The notes under the pieces are model-generated. The model was not told the origin of the DNA. It was given only the letters and a program-made list of their open reading frames with translations, and did no database searches. A program made the position numbers and the translations under genes. Positions 1 to 12,800 of a DNA stretch of 64,000 nt are shown here, piece after piece. The DNA is from Lepidonotus clava (Eukaryota > Annelida > Polychaeta > Phyllodocida > Polynoidae), in contig OW387139.1 of NCBI GenBank assembly GCA_936440205.1, forward strand, positions 35,366,378 to 35,430,377. The letters run 5' to 3'. The stretch's first letter is position 1. The number at the start of each line of letters is the position of its first letter.

Positions 1-2179
1 TTTGATTAACAGCTGATACCAGTGTAATCTAGAAATGATACTATGTACAAAAGTTAACATTCAGCTGTGTATAAAAATAATGAAATCTACAATCCAAGAT
101 ATGATTTAATGGTATGGATTGTGGTGTGCGTTCAAATTGTCAAAGGCATTTGAGTCATGAAATAATGTTCTTGACCTTTAAACATACTATATCATTCCAA
201 GCGAATGCAGTTAGGCGATGTCCAAAATAGTTCAAAATAATTCAAAAGACCCCGATTAAAAATCTGTGACTATGGTTTTGCGCCTTTGAATTAGGTTGTG
301 AGACATGGCTTTTCCTGATTCTTTTAGGTATTCATCTCTGCAATCAGAGAACATTATTTTGGTCGTACAGGTTAGTACCAAAGTGTCCCAGTTAATGACA
401 ATGTTATTTCTATGGGATTTCTTATCAAAACCACCACAATTGAACAATTTACTATATAACTGAAGACAACAGATACGGCAGTTAACACTGTGTGGTCATT
501 TCCTTGAGTAATTTAACACCAAGCCGTGTTGAATTATACGATTTATCCGTTTAATGAGGAAAATCTAACTTACTGTGCTTCCAATTGAGAAAAATGAAAT
601 ACTTGAAAAAGGTGGTAAATGTTTTATTTCGATTGCAATACAATTTTCTTATTTAGGTTTGTTGAGTACAAAATGCAGATTATAGATAAAGGCCACGGAT
701 AAATGAATCATTATCAATATCTTGTCCTTTTTTACGTTGTAAGCAATAAGCACCGTTGGGAAACAAACAACCAAATCTAAAAACACAATTAAAATTTCAC
801 ACGCCACAGCACCATGGAAAGTAAAGGTTCGCCATGAATTACATTTTTACTGAGAAACTTTACCCCTACTGCCATTATCATTCAACTTTGGATACTTACA
901 TAAACTTTTCGGTGGTGCAGTGCTCTTCTCATTGATTTTTCTGTTGTTTGATTTGGCGTAGAAAATATCTATTTGAAAGATTGTTCCTTAAAGTGATAAC
1001 TACAAGTAGCAAATGGTATTCAAGTATTCGTCTCTCATCTATGTGATAATATGCCCAATATTGTCAGTCACACAATAAAGATGCAATGAACACGAATATT
1101 CGTTGTTTTTTAAATAGAATCTACATAGGTAAAAAGAGACGTTTGAAATACATTACTTATTTCCCCTCAGTCCTTCACTGAAAAATTAATGTTCTACCTT
1201 TCTTCTTGTTTAAAAAGATATTATCCAAAATATTATTACATACCATTAGATTATTAAGAAATTCCAACCGAAATTCATCTCAATGAGTCAACGTATCCAT
1301 GATTTGTACCCACATATATATGGATCTCCGTATTATGGGCAATTTAGTTCTCCGGAATAGTTATGATTCTCTTTTGTCTATCTCTGTAGTTGAATCCACT
1401 TCTTTATTCTTCCCATGTAAATGTGGTATCTGGTGGCCTTTTAAGAAGACATTATCTTAAACTTTAAATCAATATTTGGAATACGCCGTATTTACTTCAG
1501 ACGACGGGTCGGGGTTCAAGTGACTCACTGCATGTGGGCACAAAGCAAGGACAAAATACAAACATGTTTTACAAAAACTGGTTATTCAATTTCATTTGAT
1601 GTCAGTGTTTATGATTATGCTATGTATATGTGAAATTATGCAAACCTATTTCTAGCTATTTTTCTTAATTCGTATATATTCGATAATTCTGCATAATTAT
1701 TATAACAAAATTGAAGTATGTAGTTTTTGTGAACTCTATTTTTACATTGTTATATGTTATAAGAAAGAATATTGTCACATTTACTGCCGATGACTAGATA
1801 CTAGATGATTCAACGGGAATTCACAAACAAAAGAAACAAGATATGGTTGAGGTCTTAATCACATTTAAAACGACAGGTTCTTTCACACTGATGTGGTATT
1901 TAATAAACATGACAAATAGGATTACGTACATACAAAAGTATGTCGCCATGTGGCTGTTTCTGAAGCATGTCATCGTTCCATACACACCGAAATTGGTACG
2001 TGTATAACAAAACCAATCAAAGCAAAAACCGTATCAAAACACTGGTATATATGTACAAAATCTCAGAGGTAAAACGCGAGTGAAGACGAAGCCGATATAC
2101 ACATTTTACACGAAACAAAATTGTGCCACTATAAGCTAACTTTATAAATTATGTGCCATTAGTGAAACAGGTATGAATA
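1..2179. other. Non-coding stretch, nothing recognised
   Basis: AT-rich sequence with no convincing open frame, RNA gene or repeat structure that I can see. The only open frames are short and show no familiar motif. It lies 3' of the minus-strand calcium-channel gamma-like gene. Confidence 0.5.
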
Positions 2180-2609
2180 CGGGGTGCCAGCATCTGACCC
2201 CTGAGTAATCCCTCTTGGGACCCTTTACTGGCAGCCTTCCCCTGGGAGGGGGCCCTCGAGGGTGAGGTCCAACAGTCGCATGTTGAATTTAAGAATATAT
2301 ATATGATTAGTCCCCATTACAAACTGTGGAAAATAGTGACTAGGAATAGGGACGAGTAAGCCTTTTAGGTATGAATCCTAAAGAACTATCAGAAGAGTGG
2401 GATATATATTTAGTTTAGTCCACATTACAAACCATGGAAAATAGTGACTAGGAATAGGGACGTGTTAGCCTTTAGGTATGAATTATCAAAAACTGGAAGT
2501 GGGGCCTGGTGGGACCCACCCCTCATGGGCCCAATTAGGACCGGAGCCCGCCAACCCTAAGTGATTATGTTATCTACTGGGGCGGTTGGGGGGTCAGATG
2601 CCTGGCACG
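2180..2609. mobile_element. Small non-autonomous inverted-repeat element (MITE)
   Basis: The two ends are inverted copies. The left end reads GTGCCAGCATCTGACCCC and the right end, read backwards, GTGCCAGGCATCTGACCCC, with one base inserted. AATA flanks both sides (2176-2179 and 2610-2613), a plausible 4-bp target duplication. It has no coding capacity. Inside, a segment of about 65 bp occurs twice in tandem (about 2308-2371 and 2416-2481), built around the shared core AAAATAGTGACTAGGAATAG. The superfamily is not assigned. Confidence 0.6.
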
Positions 2610-2613
2610 AATA

Positions 2614-3443
2614 AATACATGTATAGCTCTTTGGAAATATCAAATTACCATAGTTGAATGGATTTAGCATTTCTATGCCGAATTCACTGAAACTGAAAAC
2701 TAAACAATGCAAAACACACGACTATCTACATCCAATAAAAATAAGGATTTGCTGAATATGTATCTCTGGCTATGGTCAACAAAGTCATATATTTATAATT
2801 GGTATTATGAATATAGCCTCTATAAAAGTACACTAAGCATAATTGTAGGCTTATTCATAGGCGCTCTGTGGCGACATCAAACGACCATAGATTTCTCCTT
2901 AGTTTAGGCTAATGGTAATAGCTACGAACCTGAACTCCCAGCCTATGTTTTCAAACATATTTCACTTAAAAACATGTATTTACTTTCGGTTGTCGATTTA
3001 CTTTAAACGGACGTGAGAAGTCAGAAGATATGAGCTGATGAGACGTTTTAATTTACCGGAAAACCTATATCGAGTTTTCTTTGCTCTATTCAAAGCATAA
3101 CATTGTTAACTTCTAAAGAACCATCTAATTAACATCATGTCCTAAATAATTGGACCATAATTGAGAAGCTGCGCTTGGTAACATGACTGAGCACCTCATG
3201 TTCACAATAGGATGAACACGTTTGATAATTTGCTATTTCTTAAATCAGACTCCCGTTCCTCTAAAAAAAACCAAAAAACATGAGGTACCTCTTTGTAGAA
3301 CGTACCACATTGAAAATACTCATTTCAACAAAGTCATCGTCCTAGAGTATAATCTCAATGTTTTACAGTTGGATTTAACTTCATCAAAACATTGTAGAAA
3401 CAGGCTCAAGTAGCTGATCTGTACAAATACATATAGAAGTAGG
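2614..3443. other. Non-coding stretch, nothing recognised
   Basis: No supported gene. Open frames at 2707-2907 and 3222-3413 are short, AT-rich and without family motifs. The region lies just beyond the inferred 3' end of the minus-strand gene. Confidence 0.45.
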
Positions 3444-3449
3444 TTTATT
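3444..3449 (-). promoter_or_regulatory. Candidate polyadenylation signal AATAAA of the gamma-like gene
   Basis: AATAAA on the minus strand, about 165 bases after the stop codon of the four-exon gene. It is the best-placed signal of its kind, but AATAAA is common by chance in AT-rich DNA. Confidence 0.3.
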
Positions 3450-3612
3450 ACTCTATATGCAATCTAAACATAATCATGTTTAAATAACATATCCTAGAAT
3501 CCCCTACCTATCATATTCAACATCTTAAAGAAAAGGTGCCCGAATATGATAAACACATATATATGTTTTACGCTCCTCATGATTAAAAAAAACCTTGAAA
3601 ACAAAAAAAAAC

Positions 3613-3866
3613 TCAAACTCTCCCAAGGTGCACCGGTTCGTTCTCTCGGGCTTCCTTCTTACTTCCGGCCCTGGCTCCTTTCCGTTTCCGACTACAGATG
3701 AGGAATGCTATGGCGGCGACGACGTAGAAGACAAAGACTATCCACATGAAGTAGAAGCTAAAGCCGTACAGGTAGTAGGCACCCTTAGGGTGGCGCGCCC
3801 TGAGGTTCTTTTGTTCGTACGTCACTGAACTGACGAGAACCTCCGCACTCACCAAAACGCACACCG
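3613..3866 (-). CDS. Gamma-like gene, exon 4 (end of helix 3, helix 4, tail)
   Basis: The acceptor is TTTGTGCAG and the exon runs to a stop at 3613-3615. It encodes VLVSAEVLVSSV (helix 3), a polar loop, the fourth helix beginning YLYGFSFYFMW and a basic, hydrophilic C-terminus ending HLGRV. Confidence 0.75.
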
Positions 3867-6800
3867 CTGCACAAATGGAAAAAAAGATTTGAATGTTATC
3901 AATGAAAGGACTTGGTTATATATCCCAGGGTTGGGCGCAATTACCATATAAGCCATCATTATCTCCGTTTAGATTACAGAAATAAGCAAGAGTCATTTTT
4001 CTGTATCCACAAGTATTGATAAAACCTTATGATTGTTTAAATTTTACCAATTGACAGATTTAAAGGTTTGCCAGCCAATCAAAATGCTGTATTAGTGGGC
4101 AAAATAGATTTGGATATTATAAGTTGGGCGTAAAGGCTTTACCTTTGCATCTATATGGGAAAAAGGACAATATAGTTATAAAGCTGCATTTTCAAATTTT
4201 AGGAGCAATTTTTCAACCAGATTGCTTTGGTTAATGTATCATGTAACTGTCTTCATGGAATAAGCACGGAGGCACTTTTGAAAATGTTTCATGGTCTACT
4301 GTGTTTATACTAGGATGGGCTTATTGTTAAACGTTATGAGCTTAATATTTGGCTTAAATACTTAAACAGATAACTATATGATGAGCAATACGTAAATCCT
4401 GAGCTTGACTCCTACCCCAAACTTGTTTGATTGATTAATTTTACTTTTAATCTCAAGATTATAAATTGAATATTTTAGATAATAACACAATAATTATAAT
4501 CATATTATGCGAATTTCACCTACCTGTCATGATGTGCATGAATGCTGTCAGACGTTTAAACATGTAACGTGGTTCCCTCAGTGAGTAGAATGCAAACATA
4601 TGACCAATAACCATCAGCACGAGGGCGATGATACTAAATGATGTTTCGGAGCGACTGTAATCTGAAAGCACAGAAGCGGAACAAATGAAATCAACTTTGC
4701 ACAAATAATGATGTGAGCAGTTGACAACAATAGATGGTGCGGCAGCTGTCCCATCATTTCCAAGTTTACCCCGTTCCGCGCATTTAAACACAGGTTTTGT
4801 CGCCACAGTGAGGAAACTTTCGATTGTGCTTTCACATTACAATTCAGGGGTGGATCCAGGTATTTTCAAAACGGGCGGGGGGGGGGGGGGCGTGGTATAT
4901 CAAACATTTTCCCGGGGACCTCCGGGCCCAGGAAGTTTATAGAAACTGCATAAAATACATTTAAAAAAAAAGAGAGAATAGTGTTAAAAACTTGCTGCAA
5001 TGGAAAATGCCCTCCCGTTTTGATATACAACACTGTCCCCATTCTCCCAGCAATTACGTGTGCCACTACTATAGTAACTGTGGCTGCTGACAAAACAGTC
5101 TGTCCGAAAGACAGAGTGATATAGGAAGCAGTGGGCACGACCCCTGCCCACTTTGTGCGGACTGATACATCATCATAATCTGCAACTTCCCGATTGTTGA
5201 AGGAGCAAACGGCGTGGGTGGGTTGAGCGAACGGCGTTGAGCGCAGCCTGGATGAAGGGTTATTGAGTGGTCGGTTCAATTTCTTTCTTGTCAGGCCAGA
5301 GGTACCACACCTTGTTAAGAGAGGCCACAGGAAGCACATCCATCTGTGACCTGCTTTTTGGAAATGCTGCACTTAACCACAGTCGATGGCTTATGGCCCA
5401 TGCAGTGTTGACCCAGGACAGTGTCATTATGCCAGCCTTTTATACCACACGTTCATTCGATTTAACAGTATGGATACTGTGTTCCCAACTCCTAACCCAT
5501 GTTTTTTCCCAGTTAACCTTTATCGACTTACCTCCGAATGTACATAATTTTATATTTATTTTGAACTGTCAACCTATGACCTCGTCTATAAAGGTAACTT
5601 ATCACATAATAAGGCTCTCAGAATATCTGGAAGAAGCACTCAAATATCTAGTATGGTTACCTATGTGATCGTGCATGTAAGGGGCAACTAAGGTTTGCTG
5701 AGAGTACAGGATTATATTAGTATGAGTTCGTTCAAGAAATGATTATGGTTTGCAACAATCATCAATGTTCTTTGTAGTAGGCCTAAAGAAATTAATCGTG
5801 TGCGCAATTTTTCAAATAAAAGGTGACTAGATTGTTTGAAAATGTAGAAAGTTGTTGTGCATATGGGTGTGACAACATGCATACCAAGTCATGCATGTTT
5901 GGGTTCGCATGTTAAACATTGAGGTTATTCACATAAATTATGTGAATGTCATCACTTTGGGCTCGGTGGGTCAATAATGTACATTGAAAGAGACAGGTCC
6001 AGTTAGCGAAATGCTAACCATGAAACCACGTTCACCGTTACTTTTTGGGATGAAAATAACCCGTCTGTAATAGAGACGGGCACCGACCCGGGGGTAGAGC
6101 CGAAGCCCAGGGGTTGTTGAGAGAAGTGTGTTAAGAGTTAGGGAGGGGCCCTTCGGCAGGGGCGGGCAGGGGCGGGCAGGGGTACGCCCCCAGTGAGAAA
6201 AATGTCAATGGCTGTTTCTGTGATTTTGATTAGAACAATCATTTAGCATTCTTTTTTCAAAAGGGGTTCATCTTCAAAACATGGGTCTTTCTATCCGATC
6301 AAGTTCATCAGTTCTCTGAAGTTGGTCTCTAAATCGTAATCTTTCCATTGCACTTAGTCGTACTGAATTTTAATTGCTAGCCCAAACATTCATTAATGGA
6401 GAAATTCCATGCAGTGCCCCCGCCCTTCATTCCCGCCAATTTGGATAGGAATACAACTGCTAATCAGTAAGTCAGTCACTAGCCACAGAGTTGTTTGGGA
6501 GTTCAGGCACCTGGTGGAATGTTTGATTATGTGCTGGAGTCTGGGGTGAATGGACGAGTTGGGGGTCATTCATCATAGTCGTTTAGTATGGGGAACCCAA
6601 ACAGCCAGCTGAATGCCACTGGGTGTTTTCTTTTAGCTACAGTTAAAATTATCTCCAGACTCACGGCAAGATAGATGGTCATTGGTATGGCATGAAAGTA
6701 CTTGAAGGAGGCACACTTCTTTATGGGACTTGTGGTAAATATAACAAATAACACACAGTAAGGAGTGCAAATTAACTCAGAAGTAAACAAAAAGTGGTAA

Positions 6801-9800
6801 CTCAAGGAACTATGCCATCTCGAATCTTTTTTATGTTATTTTTTATTGAATCATTTAAGAATTATATTCGGGTATTTTTGAATGAGATCTACATAGGCTA
6901 CAAATTTCCATTTTGATCAAATAGATTCGGATTTGAATTGATAGGCATACACATTTTCTGTTTATTTATCTGTTTATAACATCTGTTTATATTCTAACTG
7001 GTATTGATACTAATTATTGGGTGTTGAGTGTTCTTTATTAGATAATGGAAATAAGGTTTTTACTTACTTAAGATCACCATATCAACTTCTGGATCTTTCT
7101 TGACCTCCTCCTTGGTGGGAAATAACTTCAACATTGTGCAGTACTCTCCTACAAGAAAAATGGAGGGAAACACTTAATTCATTTTTAGCATATTGATATG
7201 TATGTAATGGTTAAATTAGTTTTTCCATACAACAGTGAATTGTATAAATGAGTTGTCAAAAACATCTTCACAAGAATTATCAGACAATCATTACCAGGTA
7301 AATTGTCAACGCTTCTCGGATGGAGGACTTGAGTCTACACAGAAATGAACACACTTTAATGTATATCCAGTCCCTGTTGACATCCCAAGAAGGAAAAGTA
7401 GCACATATCTTGTTTATTCGACGCATCAACAGTGCTCTGTTCCCACTTTATCGTGTCATTACGTGCATTTACTTTTCATTAATGTAAATAGTTCCAACAA
7501 GGATCTGGGTTTCCTTGTTATCAATGCCATCTTTAAAGAACATGTGGGTCTACAAGGGTTTCTTCTACAAAATATTGCAAAGTGAAGAAAATGTCAAATG
7601 TATCAATGTCCAACTAGGCTATAGAGTGGGAGGGTTGCCGCTTGATGTGTTGAAATGGCTATCCCTAAACCTGAAGTACAATATGTATGTAAACCTCATA
7701 CTTAAAATTGGCTGAGCTTGTGATTTCATGGGCAGTACTTAAATGGCAAAACTTTGTTACTTCGTGCTTTTTCCAACTAAGTGTCTCGACGGCCCTTTTT
7801 ATGCATAATTCAGAGATTCCCCAATTTCCTTTTCTTTTTAGGAAATCTTTCCTTTTAATTGAGATTGTACAGGGGACCCCTTCCAGCTGTTTTTAGCATG
7901 ACGGAGTCCGAAAAGTGTTTCCTAATCTTCCTACTTTTTCTTCAGTTCGGAGTGCATGGCATCTCCGAGAGTAATTTCTTTTTACCCTCTACCAAGAAAA
8001 TATCATTGCCATTGACGAAAAGGTAAAAAGAAGGATATACTCACGTGATCGTTAAATATACACAAATACAAAGGAAAACCCAAGAAATCAAAATAATCAC
8101 GCCTACCCCTCTGCATTTAATACAGGTTTACATGGGAAAAAAACCCACAAAAGAATCATACCTTTTCTATCAGTATTGATGTTGCCCAATAATACATGCG
8201 TTAAAGTATTTTGCAATTACACATTGCTTATTTGTACACAACAGTGCTCTGTAACCTCACTTAAAAATGCATCATTGTCCCCTAACCCTTGATCTGGCCT
8301 GTGACTTGGTTACGTAGAAACCATTCAGTATTCAGCGTGACGTGAGCGCACATACTTGGCGAGCAGAAGACTAAAAGCAGACTAGCTGGAAGCGGCGTCT
8401 CCCAGGGATTCACCACCCCTTACGCATTAATGTGACAATATCTAGACATCCTGGCAAGTCCTTGGAGGGCTTTAGATTTCCTACCACCTCCATTACGGCC
8501 GGAATACTAAACACTGGCCCCTTCCGCCAGCAAGCCACAAGGTGGACTCCTTTGCATTACTCAATCAAGACCTCCGTTAAATATAGATTAAATTGCCTCA
8601 GGCGGATAAGACTGCTTTCACTTTCGTCGCACTGCGGAATATCCTTGTAAATCTTTGAGTCCATTGTATTTTCTTCCATGAATAGCCTACTGCCGATCCC
8701 TGTGGGTTGTAAGGGTAGTTTATGTCGAGATGCGAGGACGGATCTGAGGTAGGGATATGTAGGATTTGTTATTTCATCTGTTTTGTAAATGCGCAGTGAA
8801 GTAAGAGGATGTAATTTCCAGTGTACAGGTTATAAAAGACATAGAACCACTTTGTAACATATCCAAGAGTATCGAAGAACTACTGAAGTATCATTCTGAG
8901 ATGTGTCATATTCTATATGGCTGCTCCTTTAACGGACATTGAAAAGTGATCCCTTCTTTACATGATCAGGGTATAAAGCGGCCAAACGCGGCCAAAACCT
9001 TATATTCAAATTTATTCAAACCTAATAGCAATTATTTACCCCATAAATACAATTGAATATTATCGACAGCTACATTCAGCAATAGCTCCTATAATAGCCA
9101 TGTTCTTGTTGCAGAAACTACAATTAACAATCTTTATTATTATTGTTACTCTGCGGTGTGAGTGACATAATGAAATATGCTGAAAAGATACGATTGACTC
9201 CCAAGTTTGCACAACTTAACCCTGAAGAAATTGGGGTTGGGCTTTCTGCATGCATCTGATGATTTGTATCACTGTTTACAACAAACAGGTATATGGCTTC
9301 ACACTCGAGATTTCCAAACGGGTTATTGGGTATGCTGTGGTACTTGCAGGGCTCCGGAGACACAAGGAATTGCCCCTACTGAAGTTACTCTGAATGGCTG
9401 CATCCAGGTGGCGACCATTCATCTCTGTAGACGACCGATCCCGCGGTCAGTCGACAGAGCTGTTCACACGCACCTTTATAACCAGTTCACACTAAACGAT
9501 TTTTCATCAAGATTGTCAGCGATCTAGAGAGATATTTGAAGTATTATTCTGTAATACTCATTAAACATTAAATGTGTTCTAAACAACAAGAGTAGCACGA
9601 GTTATACAACAAGAAAAAAATCATTCTAAATGGCCCGTTTCATCTGTTCATGTATACAGCAATGTACAGTAGGTCCCTGATGAAATTATGATAAGATGCG
9701 TTATGTTTATTTCCTCATATTCTCCTGAAAATCCCTAGATTGTGTCTTCCAGTGTGAAAATTATTCTACAGAGATATTTCTGGGAAAAGGATGGAACAGA

Positions 9801-12800
9801 AACTGATTTGATACCAGACAGCGTCACAACAGGTCGCGCTCTGTCCTTTTCTAGTGTAAACCGGGCTTAGCCTTCGGTCGCAATATAGGCGGGGCCGTAA
9901 GGAAGACTTAGGATGACACGACGCAGTTAGCCTTGAGTTTGGGCTTTCTGCTGGAGGTGGGGCCTCGTGTAGGTTTCTCTCCGAGAATCAATTACAATCG
10001 AAGGTGATGCTCTTTGACGGGGCTTTATGGGGACTGGGCTAAGGGAAGTCTAGGGTATGGGCGGATAGAATCAGGGTCACAAGGACACCAAACGGTCAGA
10101 TATAATATTATATTATAGTGAAAAAGACTTTAAGTATATGATATTTTGATGTGTAATCGAAGTGCTATTGCAATGGTGTAAAAGTGGCATAGGGCCTACA
10201 TTGACACGTACCTTCATAGGTGAAAATTCAGCTGATGTAGATTATAATAGCTAACGGTGCACTTTGGCATATGACACGGCAGGTCATATTTAAATTTGAT
10301 CCCTCGGACGGCAGTGTTGCTTCAAACTGGCATAGATCTACACAATTATACCCCCTCTAAATCAATTGGCTGATACATTTTTTTAGAAGTCCAGTTGATA
10401 TCAATCATACTGGGATTTAAATCTGACGCCGACATGAATGTTATTACATGGTAGTTATGAAAATAAAAAGTAACATTTGCATTTCAGGAGTGCCTCCACA
10501 AAGATGAAGAGGAGCTGATACCAGTAATTCTGTTTGAAGACGCTATATGATAAATAGTATATAATATCATAAGAATCCAAACTTTACGATTCAAATTTGT
10601 ATTTCCCTTACTTGATGCGTCAACTTGATGTAAATGTGCTGTTTTTATGTAATGATTGGAAGGTTAATCAGTTGACAAACCTTGGACGCAGGACATTGAC
10701 TTAGTCCAAACGGGGCTGCAACGATCGTAATACCTAATCACTGTTGTCTCGTTACTTGTCGCGTGATGGCAGGGACAGGTCACGTTTCTTAATATCCGGA
10801 CCCGTCTAGGCAGAGAGAGGCTGACAAGAGTTGTGGTACTACCTGAAGCAAGGCCAAGCAAACCACCTTACCAAACCTGACCCAACATTCTTGGAATCCC
10901 CTTCCCTCAGGTGGTCATTTCCCCGAAGTTACCAACAACTTCCCAGAATTCGCTACCCGAGCAGAACAAATTTTAAGCATAAGTTAAAGTTAATCAACTT
11001 GAAGGAGATAGCAATTAAATGCAGATCCCTGTCTGAATTCATTAGCTCACCATAATATTCTCCATACAGCAATATCGCTGAGTGGGAATTATTACTGCCA
11101 GTCTATATATTTGAAATTATCAGGGTAATTACTTTTTGTGGGGAACTATGCCTGCAAAATTTCAGCACTTAATTATATAAGTCGAAAATAGATGTTGTAT
11201 TGTTTGACATAAAATATGTGTAATATGTATTATAGATACTATCTATTCATATCATCACACCTCATTTTCAACATTACGGCTATTGGAAGAGCACAATTTA
11301 TTGTGATGTAGCTTTGTTTCAATAAAAAAAGAAATAAGTTTAATTAACCATGATCTATAGCCTCGACAGTGTTAGTAAACATTTTCAGTTTTGTTTGATT
11401 AGATATTTGTGATTATGGGCTTTTGCATCAGATTTAGTTTTGATTGGTTCCAGGGGAAAGTTCACCATGAACTGCAAGGGTGCATCTGTAGCCTAAACGA
11501 TGTTGTGACACTATAGGCCTACTACAAATATCATATTCCCTATCGTTGGTTATTCATCATTATTTGTTGATACCGTCTACCACTATAGCAATGCTCAGGG
11601 TTCAAATATAGCACTGGATGGCAGACGACATTCTGCAGGAAGGTCACAGATTGGCGCCAAAGTGGACAACCTTCATCCTCATGGGCGATAGGCAATCGAG
11701 CAACAGGAAACGAAGGGGAAATAGCAACGTGACTGAGGAGTGGGGCGCTGGTCTTGGGAGCTTGCACTTCTGCTCAGAATATCGTCTAATGTCCCTATAC
11801 ATGGAATGTAAGCGTAACAGCATCGATGCATGCACCCGACGAGATTTTTACATTGCAGGCATAAGGGAATGATCCTTAATTGTATCGCTAACAAAAGGTA
11901 AAAGTAATGGTCTATGCACTCCCATCGTCCTACACACAGGGGCTATTTGACTATTTCCAATATACCCCTGGAGCTGGAAGACATTGAAATTGGAAATATA
12001 CACAAAAGTCTGATTTTCAGTGAAAAATATAAGATCTATAAATGATTGAACATTTTGTATACCTATACATCTGATTACTATCAATTATGGATAAACTGGA
12101 AGAATATGCACTAACGTGATGTTGAATAAACGATGTTGAAAAAACAAACAAGGTGAAACCTCCCAGGTACACGTCCCTCCGTATACCCGGGGTTGTTTTT
12201 AAGATTTGTATATATGCCCCACCCATTTTTCTACTGGTTTCAGCGCTTCTTTCACGAGTACTACACAGCTCTTGTAATGCGTCTTACTGTCTGTTTAAAA
12301 ACAGTGTTCTAAACCAAGGCCACCTTTGAGAAACATAACAGGTAGGACTAGGAGGGATGGTGATGCGTTGGAAACTAACTATTTACAACCTGCACCAGAG
12401 AACACTATTTGTTTGTGCATCACTTTATTGCTTTGCATCTTATCATAAATCCAAAACAGTATTATAAAACAACACCTTACTTATTAGAACTGAAAAGTAT
12501 TAGTTACCTTCTATAGTCATAAAACCCTTTTCTCTGTGCCTGCATGGAAGGGTCATGTGAGCTTTATCATACAGTTTAGACAAACGGTATAGACATAACT
12601 GCCCTATGCTCTCTGGGTTATGGCAAAATAGTAACTGTTTTATCATTTTAGGGTATATAAGCGATAAAATGTTGGTCTTCCGTTTATTTAGACGAAAACC
12701 ATAGGCATTTTACACATGGCGAATTTATCGATATAGTATAGGCTGCTTACTCTGAACCCGAAGCCAAAACTGACACCAATTGAATCACTGCATATCATGT

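Noticed and set aside
11540-11894. Coding gene from overlapping open frames on both strands
   Set aside because: Several frames are open at once with no domain or splice support, as expected by chance.
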